Positions 30,556-45,057 of a stretch of DNA of 64,000 nucleotides are shown in pieces. Position 1 is the first letter of the stretch. Each line of letters opens with the position of its first letter. The translations under genes and the position numbers were made by a program. This stretch comes from Psychrobacter glacincola (lineage in GTDB: Bacteria > Pseudomonadota > Gammaproteobacteria > Pseudomonadales > Moraxellaceae), in contig NZ_CAJGZH010000001.1 in assembly GCF_904846075.1 (NCBI RefSeq), positions 868,001 to 932,000 of the forward strand, read 5' to 3'. The notes below the pieces were generated by a model that did no database searches, had not been told where the DNA came from, and saw only the letters and a list, made by a program, of their open reading frames with translations.

Positions 30556-31056
30556 ATGACGTCACAAATTAAAGAGTTGCCTGAAGCTATAACTTGTAAA
30601 GGTATTAGCGTTCGTACGACCAATAACGCTGAGATTAGCGAAGACACGGCGAAACTGGGTCGTTTATGGCAAAAATTTTATCAAAACCATGCCAGTGATC
30701 TGCCTAAAGGTGAAGACATCTATGGTGTCTATCATAACTATGAGAGCGATGATTTGGTCGGCGCTTTTGATGTGGTTGCCAGTTGGAAAGTAGCCAGCGA
30801 GCAAGAGCCATCAGACAGTGAAAATATGTCTAAGGCTGCAAACCTAGTAACAGTAGATATTCCTGCAGGAAAGTATTTGGTATTCTCTGAGCAGGGTAGA
30901 ATGCCATACACGGTGATGAATGCTTGGGAAAAGGCTTGGACCTATTTTAATGATCGCAGCTGTGAGCATACCCGAACTTTTGATGTCGATTTTGAGCATT
31001 ATATCGGTGGTAATCTAGAGAATGGTCAAGTTGATCTCTATATTGGTATTGAGTAA
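30556..31056 (+). CDS. GyrI-like / AraC effector-binding domain protein
   Basis: The 166-residue protein is a stand-alone GyrI-like small-molecule-binding domain: IYGVYHNYESDDLVGAFDVV, VDIPAGKYLVFSEQGRMP, then AWEKAWTYFND and FEHYIGG. Related proteins bind hydrophobic ligands, inhibit gyrase (SbmC) or hydrolyse cyclopropanoid toxins. There is no DNA-binding domain. It lies 74 bases after iscX and ends at a shared terminator. Confidence 0.85.
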   Translation: MTSQIKELPEAITCKGISVRTTNNAEISEDTAKLGRLWQKFYQNHASDLPKGEDIYGVYHNYESDDLVGAFDVVASWKVASEQEPSDSENMSKAANLVTVDIPAGKYLVFSEQGRMPYTVMNAWEKAWTYFNDRSCEHTRTFDVDFEHYIGGNLENGQVDLYIGIE

Positions 31057-31088
31057 AATTAGTATTGAATAAATTAGTCAAAATAATA

Positions 31089-31126
31089 AAAAAGCGCCAA
31101 GTCTGCTATCAGACTTGGCGCTTTTT
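31089..31126. terminator. Bidirectional terminator
   Basis: Stem AAAGCGCCAAGTCTG/CAGACTTGGCGCTTT with a short loop and A/T tracts on both sides, between convergent genes. Confidence 0.93.
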
Positions 31127-31144
31127 TGACTCCATCAATGATAA

Positions 31145-32371
<1,227 letters not shown>

Positions 32372-32470
32372 TTATTATAAATTAAAATGATAAATTTTTA
32401 AGATTGGCAGCCACGATACAATACAATCAGTCGTTGCTTGCAGTCGTTGCTCGTTACTTGCTAATGCGTT

Positions 32471-33226
32471 TTAAATATTGTCTTCAACAAAAGGCACCAA
32501 ACCATCACGGCGCATCCACGTAGCGATAGAGTAACGCTGCCGCTGGGCAATTTGCACTTGATGTTTTAGGTCACTGTCAAATATCACCAATCTATTGGCG
32601 ACAGGCATGACGTTATGATGAACGCCATGTTTATCAATGACTTCTAGTGCGCCGCCGTCAGTTGGTTCCCATTCATCATTGAGATAAAACACCGCAGAGA
32701 TAACGCGTTCATCACGCCCAGCTGGATTGTCACTATGCCATTGGTAGCCAAACCCCACTGGATAGCAAGCATAATGCGCTTCACTGTGGCGAATACCGGC
32801 AAATAAACTGCGATTGAATAAGGCAGCAAGCGCATTGATACTTTGCAAATAATAATACCCAGCAAAGAAGTTTTCTGTAATCCAGCGGATGCGATCACCG
32901 CGAATATCACTGACACGAATCCCAGCCGTCAGCTCTGCGTCACGATAGTCAATAAAACCACTCTCTGCTTGCAAGGCTAACAGCGCTTTCGTTTCAAAAA
33001 CCTCATCAATAATGATCCAACCATCATCAACGAATATATCCAGTTGTGTATCAGTCAGCTTATCTTGCCAACTGATATCGAAATCAGACTGTTGTAATAG
33101 GCGCTGAGTCAGTGGTTTTTGGCTTGGGTCGTCGCTATGAGGAAATAATAATGGTGGATTATCTTCTCCTATTGGATGATCGATCACCAACTTTGTCACA
33201 TCAAGATTGCTAATAATCTCTGTCAT
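32471..33226 (-). CDS. 2-oxoglutarate/Fe(II)-dependent oxygenase (prolyl-4-hydroxylase-like)
   Basis: The 251-residue protein has the double-stranded beta-helix iron triad: His-x-Asp in QWHSDN, the distal His in LKHQV, and Arg in QRQRYSIATWMR for 2-oxoglutarate. VISAVFYLNDEW and GGALEVID are typical of the P4Hc/Tpa1-like group that hydroxylates ribosomal or other proteins. The substrate is unknown. ATG 33226. It is divergent from rlmJ. Confidence 0.88.
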   Translation of the reverse strand: MTEIISNLDVTKLVIDHPIGEDNPPLLFPHSDDPSQKPLTQRLLQQSDFDISWQDKLTDTQLDIFVDDGWIIIDEVFETKALLALQAESGFIDYRDAELTAGIRVSDIRGDRIRWITENFFAGYYYLQSINALAALFNRSLFAGIRHSEAHYACYPVGFGYQWHSDNPAGRDERVISAVFYLNDEWEPTDGGALEVIDKHGVHHNVMPVANRLVIFDSDLKHQVQIAQRQRYSIATWMRRDGLVPFVEDNI

Positions 33227-33355
33227 TTCGTCTCACTATGGTCAGTTAGCTGGCAATACATAGCCAATCAATGCCTTTTTACCAAAACCATCGTTATCTT
33301 TTACTCTGCCTATGCTACCATAGATGTAATTTTTCTTATTTAAACTTTTGAGATT

Positions 33356-34231
33356 ATGAACTATAAACACGCCTACCACGCTGGTAACTTTGCTGATGTG
33401 GTTAAACACATTTTATTGGTACAACTCCTTAATCAATTGGGGCAAAAAAACAAACCTTTTTATGTGCTTGATGCTTATGGTGGTCGCGGACTGTATTCAC
33501 TGAGCAGTGAAGAAGCGCGCAAGACAGGTGAGGCCAAAGGTGGTATCCAAGCGTTACTAAATGCCAATACCGACAAGGCACCTGCTGCTGTCAAAGATTA
33601 TATGGAAGGCATTAAGCAAGCCCGTTTCACTTATGACAATAAAGTCTATCCTGGTTCTCCTTGGTGGGTTGCCCATCATATCGAGAAAAATCCAGATGCA
33701 GGTGTGCGCGGTGAAGCTTTTGAAGCCAAAGCTAGCGAATATGATGCGCTAAACTATCAGTTGCACAAGTTACCCATTGGTATACAGCATCGTGATGCCT
33801 TTGAAGGGATTACCGCCGTTATTCCACCAAAAGAAAAGCGCGGTCTGATTTTTCTTGATCCGCCTTATGAGCAAGAGCACAAAGATTTTACACGCCTTAT
33901 AAACTTACTCGTTGCTGCTTATAATAAATGGCCACAAGGCACTTATGCGCTTTGGTTCCCTATTAAGAACGTTGAAGCCGTTGAATTGTTTTACAAAAAA
34001 CTGAAGCGTACTGAAATGCGCCGCCAGCTGGTTTGTGAGCTGAATATTTATCCAAATGATGTGGCGGTTGGTCTTAACGGTACAGGTTTACTGGTCATCA
34101 ATCCACCTTGGCAATTTGATAATCATGCACGTGAGATATTACGCTTCTTACAGCCTGCATTAAAAGTGGCTGATGCTCCAGACTTAACGCCTGATAGCGC
34201 AACCAATGTACGCTGGCTAGTCGGCGAATAA
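33356..34231 (+). CDS. rlmJ: 23S rRNA (adenine-2030-N6)-methyltransferase
   Basis: The 291-residue protein begins MNYKHAYHAGNFADVVKHI, the RlmJ signature, contains the SAM-binding YVLDAYGGRGLYSL region and the catalytic DPPYE motif, and ends with INPPW in the last fifth. It methylates A2030 of 23S rRNA in E. coli. It is followed after 42 bases by pssA. Confidence 0.96.
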   Translation: MNYKHAYHAGNFADVVKHILLVQLLNQLGQKNKPFYVLDAYGGRGLYSLSSEEARKTGEAKGGIQALLNANTDKAPAAVKDYMEGIKQARFTYDNKVYPGSPWWVAHHIEKNPDAGVRGEAFEAKASEYDALNYQLHKLPIGIQHRDAFEGITAVIPPKEKRGLIFLDPPYEQEHKDFTRLINLLVAAYNKWPQGTYALWFPIKNVEAVELFYKKLKRTEMRRQLVCELNIYPNDVAVGLNGTGLLVINPPWQFDNHAREILRFLQPALKVADAPDLTPDSATNVRWLVGE

Positions 34232-34273
34232 CCATGTTAGTGAATAACTATGCCGGCAAATAAGGATATTGAG

Positions 34274-35176
34274 ATGACTAACGTGCAATCACCTAAAGAC
34301 GAATCAAATCATCCGCCTCTAAATGATGAATTGTTACAAGACAGCGCAGCCGCCCAGCCGCCCTTTGTTGATGAGCATGATTTCAATATTCGCTTAGCGG
34401 ATAATGAGAGTTATGATGGCTTGACCTTTGAAGTGATTGAAGCAGAAGTTGCTGAAGGGCAGCGAGTAGTCAGTCGCGGTGTCTATCTAGCACCAAATCT
34501 AATTACAACCTTGTCACTGCTATCTGGTTTTTACTCGATTTTGGCCAGTACGCAAGGCGAGTTCTACAAAGCTTCTTTAGCCATCTTTTTGTCCGCTATT
34601 CTCGACGGTGCAGATGGGCGAGTGGCGCGTATGCTTAATGCGCAAAGCCCCTTTGGCGAGCAATATGATTCGCTTGCCGATATGTTGGCTTTTGGTGTTG
34701 CACCAGCGATCTTAGTTTATAGTTTTGCGCTGCAGCCGTTAGGTCGCATTGGCTTGGGCTGTGCGTTTGTCTTTACTGCCTGTGCTGCCTTCCGTTTGGC
34801 ACGTTTTAACGTTCAGGTCGGTATTGTTGATAAAAAATACTTTGTCGGTTTGGCGAGTCCACTTGCTGCTATATTAGTAACGGCAGCGGTTATGGTCGCT
34901 GTCGACCATAATGAATGGGTTGGGCAGTACGATACGGCAGTCATGTTCTTATTTGCTGCTTGGGTGGTCATTTGTGGTTTACTGATGGTCAGCAACGTCA
35001 AATACTATAGCTTTAAAGAGTTTGATAAAAAGAAAGTACCTTTTGTGGTTTTAATAATCGGTGTGCTGGTCATGAGTATTGTGCTCTATGACATACCTGT
35101 CGGTATTTTAGCCATTGGTATTATCTATGCATTGTCGGGTATTGTTACGACGATTAAAGCAAAAGCAAATTTTTAG
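34274..35176 (+). CDS. pssA: CDP-diacylglycerol-serine O-phosphatidyltransferase
   Basis: The product, about 300 residues, has an acidic N-terminus of some 65 residues and then about eight membrane segments. The CDP-alcohol phosphatidyltransferase motif DGADGRVAR...GEQYDSLAD is intact. It makes phosphatidylserine, the precursor of phosphatidylethanolamine, at the inner membrane. ATG 34274 is preferred over ATG 34250 because AAGGA at 34262-34266 is properly spaced. It belongs to the integral-membrane (type II) family, not the E. coli PssA type. Confidence 0.95.
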   Translation: MTNVQSPKDESNHPPLNDELLQDSAAAQPPFVDEHDFNIRLADNESYDGLTFEVIEAEVAEGQRVVSRGVYLAPNLITTLSLLSGFYSILASTQGEFYKASLAIFLSAILDGADGRVARMLNAQSPFGEQYDSLADMLAFGVAPAILVYSFALQPLGRIGLGCAFVFTACAAFRLARFNVQVGIVDKKYFVGLASPLAAILVTAAVMVAVDHNEWVGQYDTAVMFLFAAWVVICGLLMVSNVKYYSFKEFDKKKVPFVVLIIGVLVMSIVLYDIPVGILAIGIIYALSGIVTTIKAKANF

Positions 35177-35198
35177 AATTGACTGTTCGTGTCATATT

Positions 35199-35231
35199 AA
35201 GGAATTTACCGTAGGGTAAGTTCCTTTTTTT
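35199..35231 (+). terminator. Terminator of rlmJ-pssA
   Basis: Stem AGGAA-TTACC/GGGTAA-TTCCT with a 3-base loop, followed by seven T. Confidence 0.85.
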
Positions 35232-35969
35232 ATACGCTTTATATATCAAACCGGCTATCAGTGTATTCATCACGATAAGATAAAGAAGGACCAACTCATT
35301 TTTTAGCTAATGATCATTGATAACGGCTCGTTAAAGAAACCCACATGATTGAGATGAAATAAGCATGCTTATTTAAGAGCTTACCTCAGCCCAGCGCAAA
35401 TAAACATACACTACTACCCAGTTAAAGCAAAAGTAGCGTCGCCATTCTGCCAATTTAGTCTAATATCCAAGATTATTCAATATTAAGCTAAAATAGCCCT
35501 TGACTAAAGATTCAAACCCTCTATAATACGCCCTCATCAAGACGAGCTGGAAGCTTATATGTAAGATACATATAAATAACCCAATTAACTTGAAGAAACA
35601 AAACATAAAAAAGCTTGACAATTCAAATCATTATGATAAGATAGTCGGCTCGCTAGATAGCTTGACCCGTAAGGGATTAAAGCTAAATAGCAATAGAATT
35701 ACCCTATATATCAGTTACTGGACGACAGTGATTGAGCACTATTTAAAAGCATAACTAAAGAACAACTTGTGTGGATTTTTGCTGATTCAGAATGCTAAAA
35801 ATAAAGTTGGTTTTAACTCCTTTTCGGAGTTCATTCTAACTATAAAAATTATCATTTAAGACAGCAGAAAAACTCAAAGTTAATTCATTACGAACATAAT
35901 TTTTAGCGATTTTGCCAGATTAGATGAGCCAAGTTTAGAAGCTTCTTTAAAGAGCTTCATAGCAAGATT
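35232..35969 (+). promoter_or_regulatory. rRNA operon promoter and leader region
   Basis: Two sigma-70 promoters stand in tandem. P1 has TTGACT at 35500-35505 and TATAAT at 35522-35527 (16-base spacer), followed by a GC-rich discriminator. P2 has TTGACA at 35615-35620 and TAAGAT at 35637-35642 (16-base spacer). The leader then carries the 5' arm of the 16S processing stem. A GAAGC/GCTTC hairpin lies at 35938-35959, just ahead of 16S. Between 35232 and 35490 I see no feature. Confidence 0.85.
35753..35773 (+). other. 16S processing stem, 5' arm (partner 37532-37553)
   Basis: AACTAAAGAACAACTTGT is exactly complementary to the segment at 37532-37553 on the other side of 16S. The duplex would be the RNase III cleavage stem of the pre-16S transcript. 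Confidence 0.85.
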
Positions 35970-37505
<1,536 letters not shown>

Positions 37506-37580
37506 TAGATGGCATTCGGTCAGCAAGAATTCACAACAAGTTGTTCTTTAGTTTAAGCTTACGTTTTAACAAGCGTAATT

Positions 37581-37657
37581 GGGTCTGTAGCTCAGCTGGT
37601 TAGAGCACCGTGTTGATAACGCGGGGGTCAGTGGTTCAAGTCCACTTAGACCCACCA
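37581..37657 (+). tRNA. tRNA-Ile (anticodon GAT)
   Basis: A 77-base cloverleaf starting GGGTCTGTAGCTCAG, with anticodon loop TTGATAA and an encoded CCA end. It lies in the 16S-23S spacer, 75 bases after 16S. Confidence 0.97.
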
Positions 37658-37666
37658 TTTTATAAT

Positions 37667-37742
37667 GGGGCCATAGCTCAGTTGGTAGAGCGCCTGCCTT
37701 GCACGCAGGAGGTCAACGGTTCGACTCCGTTTGGCTCCACCA
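37667..37742 (+). tRNA. tRNA-Ala (anticodon TGC)
   Basis: A 76-base cloverleaf starting GGGGCCATAGCTCAG, with anticodon loop CTTGCAC and an encoded CCA end. It lies nine bases after tRNA-Ile. Confidence 0.97.
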
Positions 37743-38099
37743 CTAGACGAATAAGCTTTTAGTGCTAATAGTATAAATAGAAACAAGTGATTTATCTTTG
37801 AATAAAGACACGATTACTTCTTTCTGTTTTATACAGAATCTGTGACTCGACGAGAGCATAGAGACTATTTAAAAACATAGATATGAGTCTGGGTTAGGAG
37901 GGGCGTGTTCACGCGCACTTCCTAACCTTAATCACTCACCTCTTAACGACATCAGTTGTTATCCCAGGGGTGAGTGATTAAAAAAAGTAAAGAGAACTGA
38001 ATCAAGCGTATAAACATAGGTGATATCGTTATCATAATTAGATCTTATGACACTTTGAAGTCAACACTTATTTAAAGTCGAGACTACTTGGGGTTGTAT
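37743..38099 (+). other. tRNA-Ala to 23S spacer with two hairpins and the 23S processing arm
   Basis: This 357-base spacer has a GGTTAGGA/TCCTAACC hairpin at 37892-37926, then a large hairpin at 37928-37980 formed by TAATCACTCACC/GGTGAGTGATTA with an inner AACGAC/GTTGTT stem. Segments GAATCAAG (37999-38006) and GGTGATATCG (38019-38028) are complementary to CTTGATTC (41062-41069) and CGATATCACC (41046-41055) downstream of 23S, so they form the 23S processing stem. AGATATGAGTC near 37880 is likewise complementary to GACTCATATCT near 41131. Confidence 0.75.
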
Positions 38100-40961
<2,862 letters not shown>

Positions 40962-41151
40962 ACAACACCCAAGTAGTTTGTATGAAAGCTCTAATTAATC
41001 TATCTTGTATAAGCGAAAGCTTATAGAATAAAAGAAAGAATATTTCGATATCACCTTTAACCTTGATTCAGTTAGGTTGCAAGTTGATCGACCATAAACT
41101 AAACACTTATAGTCAAACAATAAAAATAACAGACTCATATCTAACCCCCTT

Positions 41152-41266
41152 TGCTGACGACAATAGCATGATGGCACCACCTGATCCCTTCCCGAACTCA
41201 GAAGTGAAACATCATTGCGCCAATGGTAGTGTGGGTTCGCCCATGTGAGAGTAGGTCATCGTCAGC
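41152..41266 (+). rRNA. 5S ribosomal RNA
   Basis: About 115 bases, with paired ends GCTGACGA/TCGTCAGC (one wobble), the conserved CCGAACTCAGAAGTGAAAC and the GTGGG...CCCATGTGAGAGTAGG part. Ends are approximate. Confidence 0.95.
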
Positions 41267-41280
41267 TCTCTATTCAAAGT

Positions 41281-41318
41281 AAAACCCCCTTCTGCATAAG
41301 CAGAAGGGGGTTTTCTTT
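41281..41318 (+). terminator. Terminator of the rRNA operon
   Basis: A 14-bp perfect stem AAAACCCCCTTCTG/CAGAAGGGGGTTTT with a 6-base loop. Confidence 0.93.
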
Positions 41319-41487
41319 GTGCACGAGAAAAATGCAGTATAGTATTCTCTCTGATATCGGTTTAAAGTAGATAAGGAAAACAATGTTAGGCTTATGAGCA
41401 AGTAACTGAGATTATTAATCTTTTAGCATTTTTAAAGGTTAGTTTTTTAATAAAATTAAGCTAGAAAGTAAATTAGGACATAAACCG

Positions 41488-41841
41488 ATGTTAATTATTA
41501 AACTGACTGATAGAAGAGAAACCTTAGATGATATTGAGAAAATATGTCTATATTTAACAACGCACAAAGAGTTGTTGCCTTTGATAACCAAAGAAGCAGG
41601 TAAAGATATTTCTTATATTTTAAAGCCAACATTTAAAGCTGATCATAACGAAGCTGAAAAGAAATCGCACTGGGAAAAAGTGTTTAATGAATTTACGTTA
41701 ACTGACAACAAGGGCGATGAACTTCGTTTTCATAGAGAGAAGCAAACAGACGCGCTATACTTTGGTACTAAGAAAGGATTTGAGACCCTAACAAGTATCA
41801 ATAATGATGAACCTGCTATTAAAAGTATATTTAATAGCTAA
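41488..41841 (+). CDS. Hypothetical protein
   Basis: I do not recognise this 117-residue soluble, charged protein. It has no signal peptide or membrane segment. The middle (about 50-100) is rich in Lys, Glu and Asp and looks globular; there is no known motif. The start ATG 41488 has only a weak ribosome-binding site. It is the first gene after the rRNA operon, at the left edge of an AT-rich accessory block. Confidence 0.6.
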   Translation: MLIIKLTDRRETLDDIEKICLYLTTHKELLPLITKEAGKDISYILKPTFKADHNEAEKKSHWEKVFNEFTLTDNKGDELRFHREKQTDALYFGTKKGFETLTSINNDEPAIKSIFNS

Positions 41842-41947
41842 AGCGATTAGTGATTTTCTACTAATTGATTGAGCTTTGATCTAAGATATATTTTGGTCGG
41901 ATAGTAAATTACTATCAATCTCTGTCAACTTTAGAACGGAGTCTGTT

Positions 41948-42591
41948 TTGTTTAAACTTTACTATTACCCAAACAATGCGAGTTTAGCACCACATTTTTT
42001 GCTCTATCATGTGAAAGCGGATTATGAGTTAGTGTTGGTTGAAAGAGAGAGTAACCGTCACAAATCAGCTGACTATCTGAAGCTAAATCCAGCTGGACGT
42101 ATTCCAACTCTGGATGATGATGAGCAGCCAATTTTCGAAAGCCTCGCCATCTGCGTTCATATTTGTGAATCATACCCAGAGTATGAGTTAATACCAGCAA
42201 TTGGCGACCCTAAACGACCATTGTTTTTTCAGTGGCTCGCATTTTTAAACAACACACTGCAAGCGGAACTGATGGTTCGTTATTATCCACATCGCCATAC
42301 TAATAACGAGAGCAATATACCCAATATTATATCTGCTCAAAATGATCGTATTGGAGAGGCATTGTCGATAATAGACAATCAGCTTGATTCTAAGGAGTTC
42401 TTGCTTGGTGAAAAGCTATCAGCATGTGATTATTTCTTATTTATATGTTGGCGGAGTGGTCATTGGTATTAGAAAAATCACCTATGACGTATAAAAATTT
42501 GGCAGTGTATCTAAGTCGATTAAGTGCAAACCCTAGTATAAAAGCAGTATGTAAGTTTGAAGAGATAGATCTGACTCCATTCAAAATATAA
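41948..42591 (+). pseudogene. Glutathione S-transferase, frameshifted near the 3' end
   Basis: From TTG 41948 the frame encodes a GST with an N-terminal thioredoxin fold (LKLNPAGRIPTLDDDEQPIFESLAI holds the cis-Pro and the Glu-Ser glutathione contact) and a helical C-terminal domain. After KLSACDYFLFI (about 42445) the frame runs into a stop at 42472. In another frame the expected continuation MLAEWSLVLEKSPMTYKNLA proceeds to a stop at 42589-42591. Restoring one base gives a protein of about 214 residues, the normal GST length. It is either a true disruption or a sequencing or assembly error. GSTs conjugate glutathione to electrophiles. Confidence 0.85.
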
Positions 42592-42659
42592 TAATACGCA
42601 GTTATTAAAGCTATAATCCAGAACTTCTAAGAAAGCGTTAATCCACTAAAGGAGAATTC

Positions 42660-42962
42660 ATGTCGATTTGGTCACTGGTTCTAATATCATTTTTGCATAT
42701 TACGATTGGTGAGGCGTTTTCACTTGGTTTTCTCTTTTACATTTGTGCAGAAAATAGTCTTGTGTTATCCAAATTTGAAAATAAAGCTCTGTTTATTTTA
42801 CTCATCGTATATACAGCTTCTTTGTTAGTGAGTATCGGACTGGCTATTTACTTTTATATCGTACTTAATAGTGAGTCATACTATTTGTGCTTTTCATTAT
42901 CTTGGGGATTGCTCATACTGCTCTTAGGTTATTGGACATATATTTCAGCGAGGTTTAGCTAA
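42660..42962 (+). CDS. Small membrane protein, unknown function
   Basis: The 100-residue protein has three hydrophobic segments (about 5-28, 40-65 and 72-95) and little else. A good AAAGGAG ribosome-binding site precedes ATG 42660. I do not recognise the family. It lies between the broken GST and the HEPN/RES pair, with a 67-base gap to the latter. Confidence 0.65.
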   Translation: MSIWSLVLISFLHITIGEAFSLGFLFYICAENSLVLSKFENKALFILLIVYTASLLVSIGLAIYFYIVLNSESYYLCFSLSWGLLILLLGYWTYISARFS

Positions 42963-43029
42963 TAGTTTGTTTAAGATAATTTGGCTATGAAGGATGTTTC
43001 TACTATAGATTAGGTTGAGGTAAAGGGAA

Positions 43030-43863
43030 TTGATTAAAGCTAAATTTGCAGGTATTCAATATTTAGGCGAAAGTGGTATTACGCAAATATGTAAAAATGC
43101 AGTCATACAGCTCATACATGCTGATGAGAAAATACAAGACGTAAAAATACTTACCTTTGAAGAAACCTATTCAAAAGTCCATGCATTGTTGTTAACCATT
43201 GAATATGATATTCAAATAATAATTAAGAGTGGCTTTGCTTCTGGTTACAATGGAGAAGCACCAAAAGGATATGCATATGTCTTAAATTTGTTGAAGCAAT
43301 ATACAGATAATATAAACGAATATATTATTCCTAAATCAATTTTTGAACGTATATCTAGCTCAAGTCTAACAATGAAAGATTTAGAATATATCAATAATAT
43401 TGATCAAGTTCGTCCTGCTAGGTGGCATGATTCTGCTTACCTTGATAAGGAACGTGAATACAATGTTTTTAGTGAGTTTCCTCTCACTATTCCTATGGCT
43501 TTACTGGACACACGCCTTATTGAGTTGGCGTCAGATTTCAATGAAAATCCGGATAATGCAATTATGGGTGCATACCGAAAGCTGGAATCTATTGTCAGAG
43601 ACCGTACAGGCTTACATAATGAAAGTAGTGTCAAGCTATTTGCAAAAGCATTCCAAGGCGACGATTCGATTTTGTGTTGGAAAAACTTAGATTCAGGTGA
43701 ATGTAGAGGTAGAGCATCGCTGTTTTCCAGTGTCTTCATGGCTTATCGTAACAATCGGGCACATCAAGAACCTCGTCATAATCTAGGCGATGATATTCGA
43801 GAGTTTATGCTAATAAATCAGTTATTCATTTTAGAAAGTGCAGCAGTAATAAGATACGCGTAA
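43030..43863 (+). CDS. HEPN-type protein, TIGR02391/Ymh-like
   Basis: The 277-residue protein starts at TTG 43030 (TTGAGG at 43015-43020). The C-terminal third resembles the TIGR02391 family: AIMGAYRKLESIVRDRTGL, KLFAKAFQ, and then YRNNRAHQE, in which Arg240-x4-His245 is a HEPN-type ribonuclease motif. The N-terminal 150 residues have no motif I recognise. HEPN proteins are often RNases of toxin-antitoxin and anti-phage systems. The RES-domain gene follows after 18 bases, so they form one transcription unit. The family call rests on pattern recognition. Confidence 0.7.
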   Translation: MIKAKFAGIQYLGESGITQICKNAVIQLIHADEKIQDVKILTFEETYSKVHALLLTIEYDIQIIIKSGFASGYNGEAPKGYAYVLNLLKQYTDNINEYIIPKSIFERISSSSLTMKDLEYINNIDQVRPARWHDSAYLDKEREYNVFSEFPLTIPMALLDTRLIELASDFNENPDNAIMGAYRKLESIVRDRTGLHNESSVKLFAKAFQGDDSILCWKNLDSGECRGRASLFSSVFMAYRNNRAHQEPRHNLGDDIREFMLINQLFILESAAVIRYA

Positions 43864-43881
43864 TGGCGAGAGGAGGAAGAT

Positions 43882-45057
43882 TTGGGATATTACTCAGACT
43901 TGTCGATTACTATGCATGAGTCGCCTCAGCTTAGTGGGCTTAATAAATCGATATGTGTAGATTGTGTTTTAGACGATGAACTCGTTAGTCTAGTTGCTAA
44001 TAATCTTAGTTCAAATTCATGTTCATATTGTGGAGAAGAAAATGAAGAAGGTGATTTGATTGCCGCTCCATATAATGTAGTGATGAAACGAGTATATGAC
44101 TCAATATTTCAGTATTACGAAGATGCGCAAAAGGTAGGTATGCCGTGGGTTGAGAAAGAATGGTTGATACCAGAAACCAATATATCGGAAATTATTTGGG
44201 ATTTTGACCCTGGTTGGTGCGGAGAGTTTTGCGAAGATTTGATAAGCAGCGCTGATTCAAGTCTGTATTTAGTAGAGCATGTCAAAAATGACTGGTCTAT
44301 TGAAAGTTCGTCTTCAGCATTATCATATGGTTGGTCATCTTTTAAAAATCAAGTTCTATACAAAACGCGCTATTTATTTTTGTCTGAACCCGAAGATGAA
44401 TACTCCTTTGGTAGACCTGATTATATTTCTATTTCAAGTATGCTCAATGCTCTTGGAAAACTTTGTAATAAAGAAAAACTTGTTACTACTATTCCTGCTG
44501 GAACTGAGTTTTATCGGGTCAGAGTCAACCGAGAAAAGGAGGAGTTCACGGAGTTTTGTGATATCGGCGTACCTCCAGAAGGAAAAGCTAGTGCTGGTCG
44601 TATGAATCCAGCTGGTATTTCTTATTTCTATGTGGCTTATGATCAAAGTACAGCTGAAAAAGAAGTAATCACAGATGCGACAGAATGGTCAATTGCTAAG
44701 TTTAAGCTAATAAAAGATATTCAAGTTATAGATTTCGTTGATATACCAAAAATACCAAGTATTTTCGAGCCTGAAAAGTATGATGCTAGGCAAAATATGT
44801 CGTTTCTTCATTCGTTTGTAAATGAGTTGACTTTACCTGTTACAAAGGATGGTAGAAAGCATGTCGAATATGTACCGACACAAATTGTGTCTGAGTATTT
44901 TAGATTTAGATTCCAAACTGAAAATGCGCAGCCTATTTTAGGATTGCGTTATAGCAGTGTGAAGAATGCTAATGGTATCAATATTGCGGTATTTGATTCA
45001 GAGAATGAGTCACTAGAAAAGAGTTTTGAGTTAGTATCTATCAAAAAGAATTGCTAA
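43882..45057 (+). CDS. RES-domain protein with N-terminal zinc ribbon (HEPN_RES_NTD1 type)
   Basis: The 391-residue protein starts at TTG 43882 behind a very strong AGGAGG ribosome-binding site. The N-terminus has a zinc-ribbon pattern Cys25-x2-Cys28...Cys47-x2-Cys50 and a helical part typical of the HEPN/RES N-terminal domain. The RES domain begins with YRVRV (Arg212), then VPPEGKASAGRMNPAG (Arg240) and YVAYDQSTAEKEVI. RES proteins such as MbcT and Xre-RES toxins degrade NAD+, so this may be an NAD+ phosphorylase or glycohydrolase toxin. No Xre-type antitoxin gene is next to it; the upstream HEPN gene may serve as partner. Confidence 0.83.
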   Translation: MGYYSDLSITMHESPQLSGLNKSICVDCVLDDELVSLVANNLSSNSCSYCGEENEEGDLIAAPYNVVMKRVYDSIFQYYEDAQKVGMPWVEKEWLIPETNISEIIWDFDPGWCGEFCEDLISSADSSLYLVEHVKNDWSIESSSSALSYGWSSFKNQVLYKTRYLFLSEPEDEYSFGRPDYISISSMLNALGKLCNKEKLVTTIPAGTEFYRVRVNREKEEFTEFCDIGVPPEGKASAGRMNPAGISYFYVAYDQSTAEKEVITDATEWSIAKFKLIKDIQVIDFVDIPKIPSIFEPEKYDARQNMSFLHSFVNELTLPVTKDGRKHVEYVPTQIVSEYFRFRFQTENAQPILGLRYSSVKNANGINIAVFDSENESLEKSFELVSIKKNC

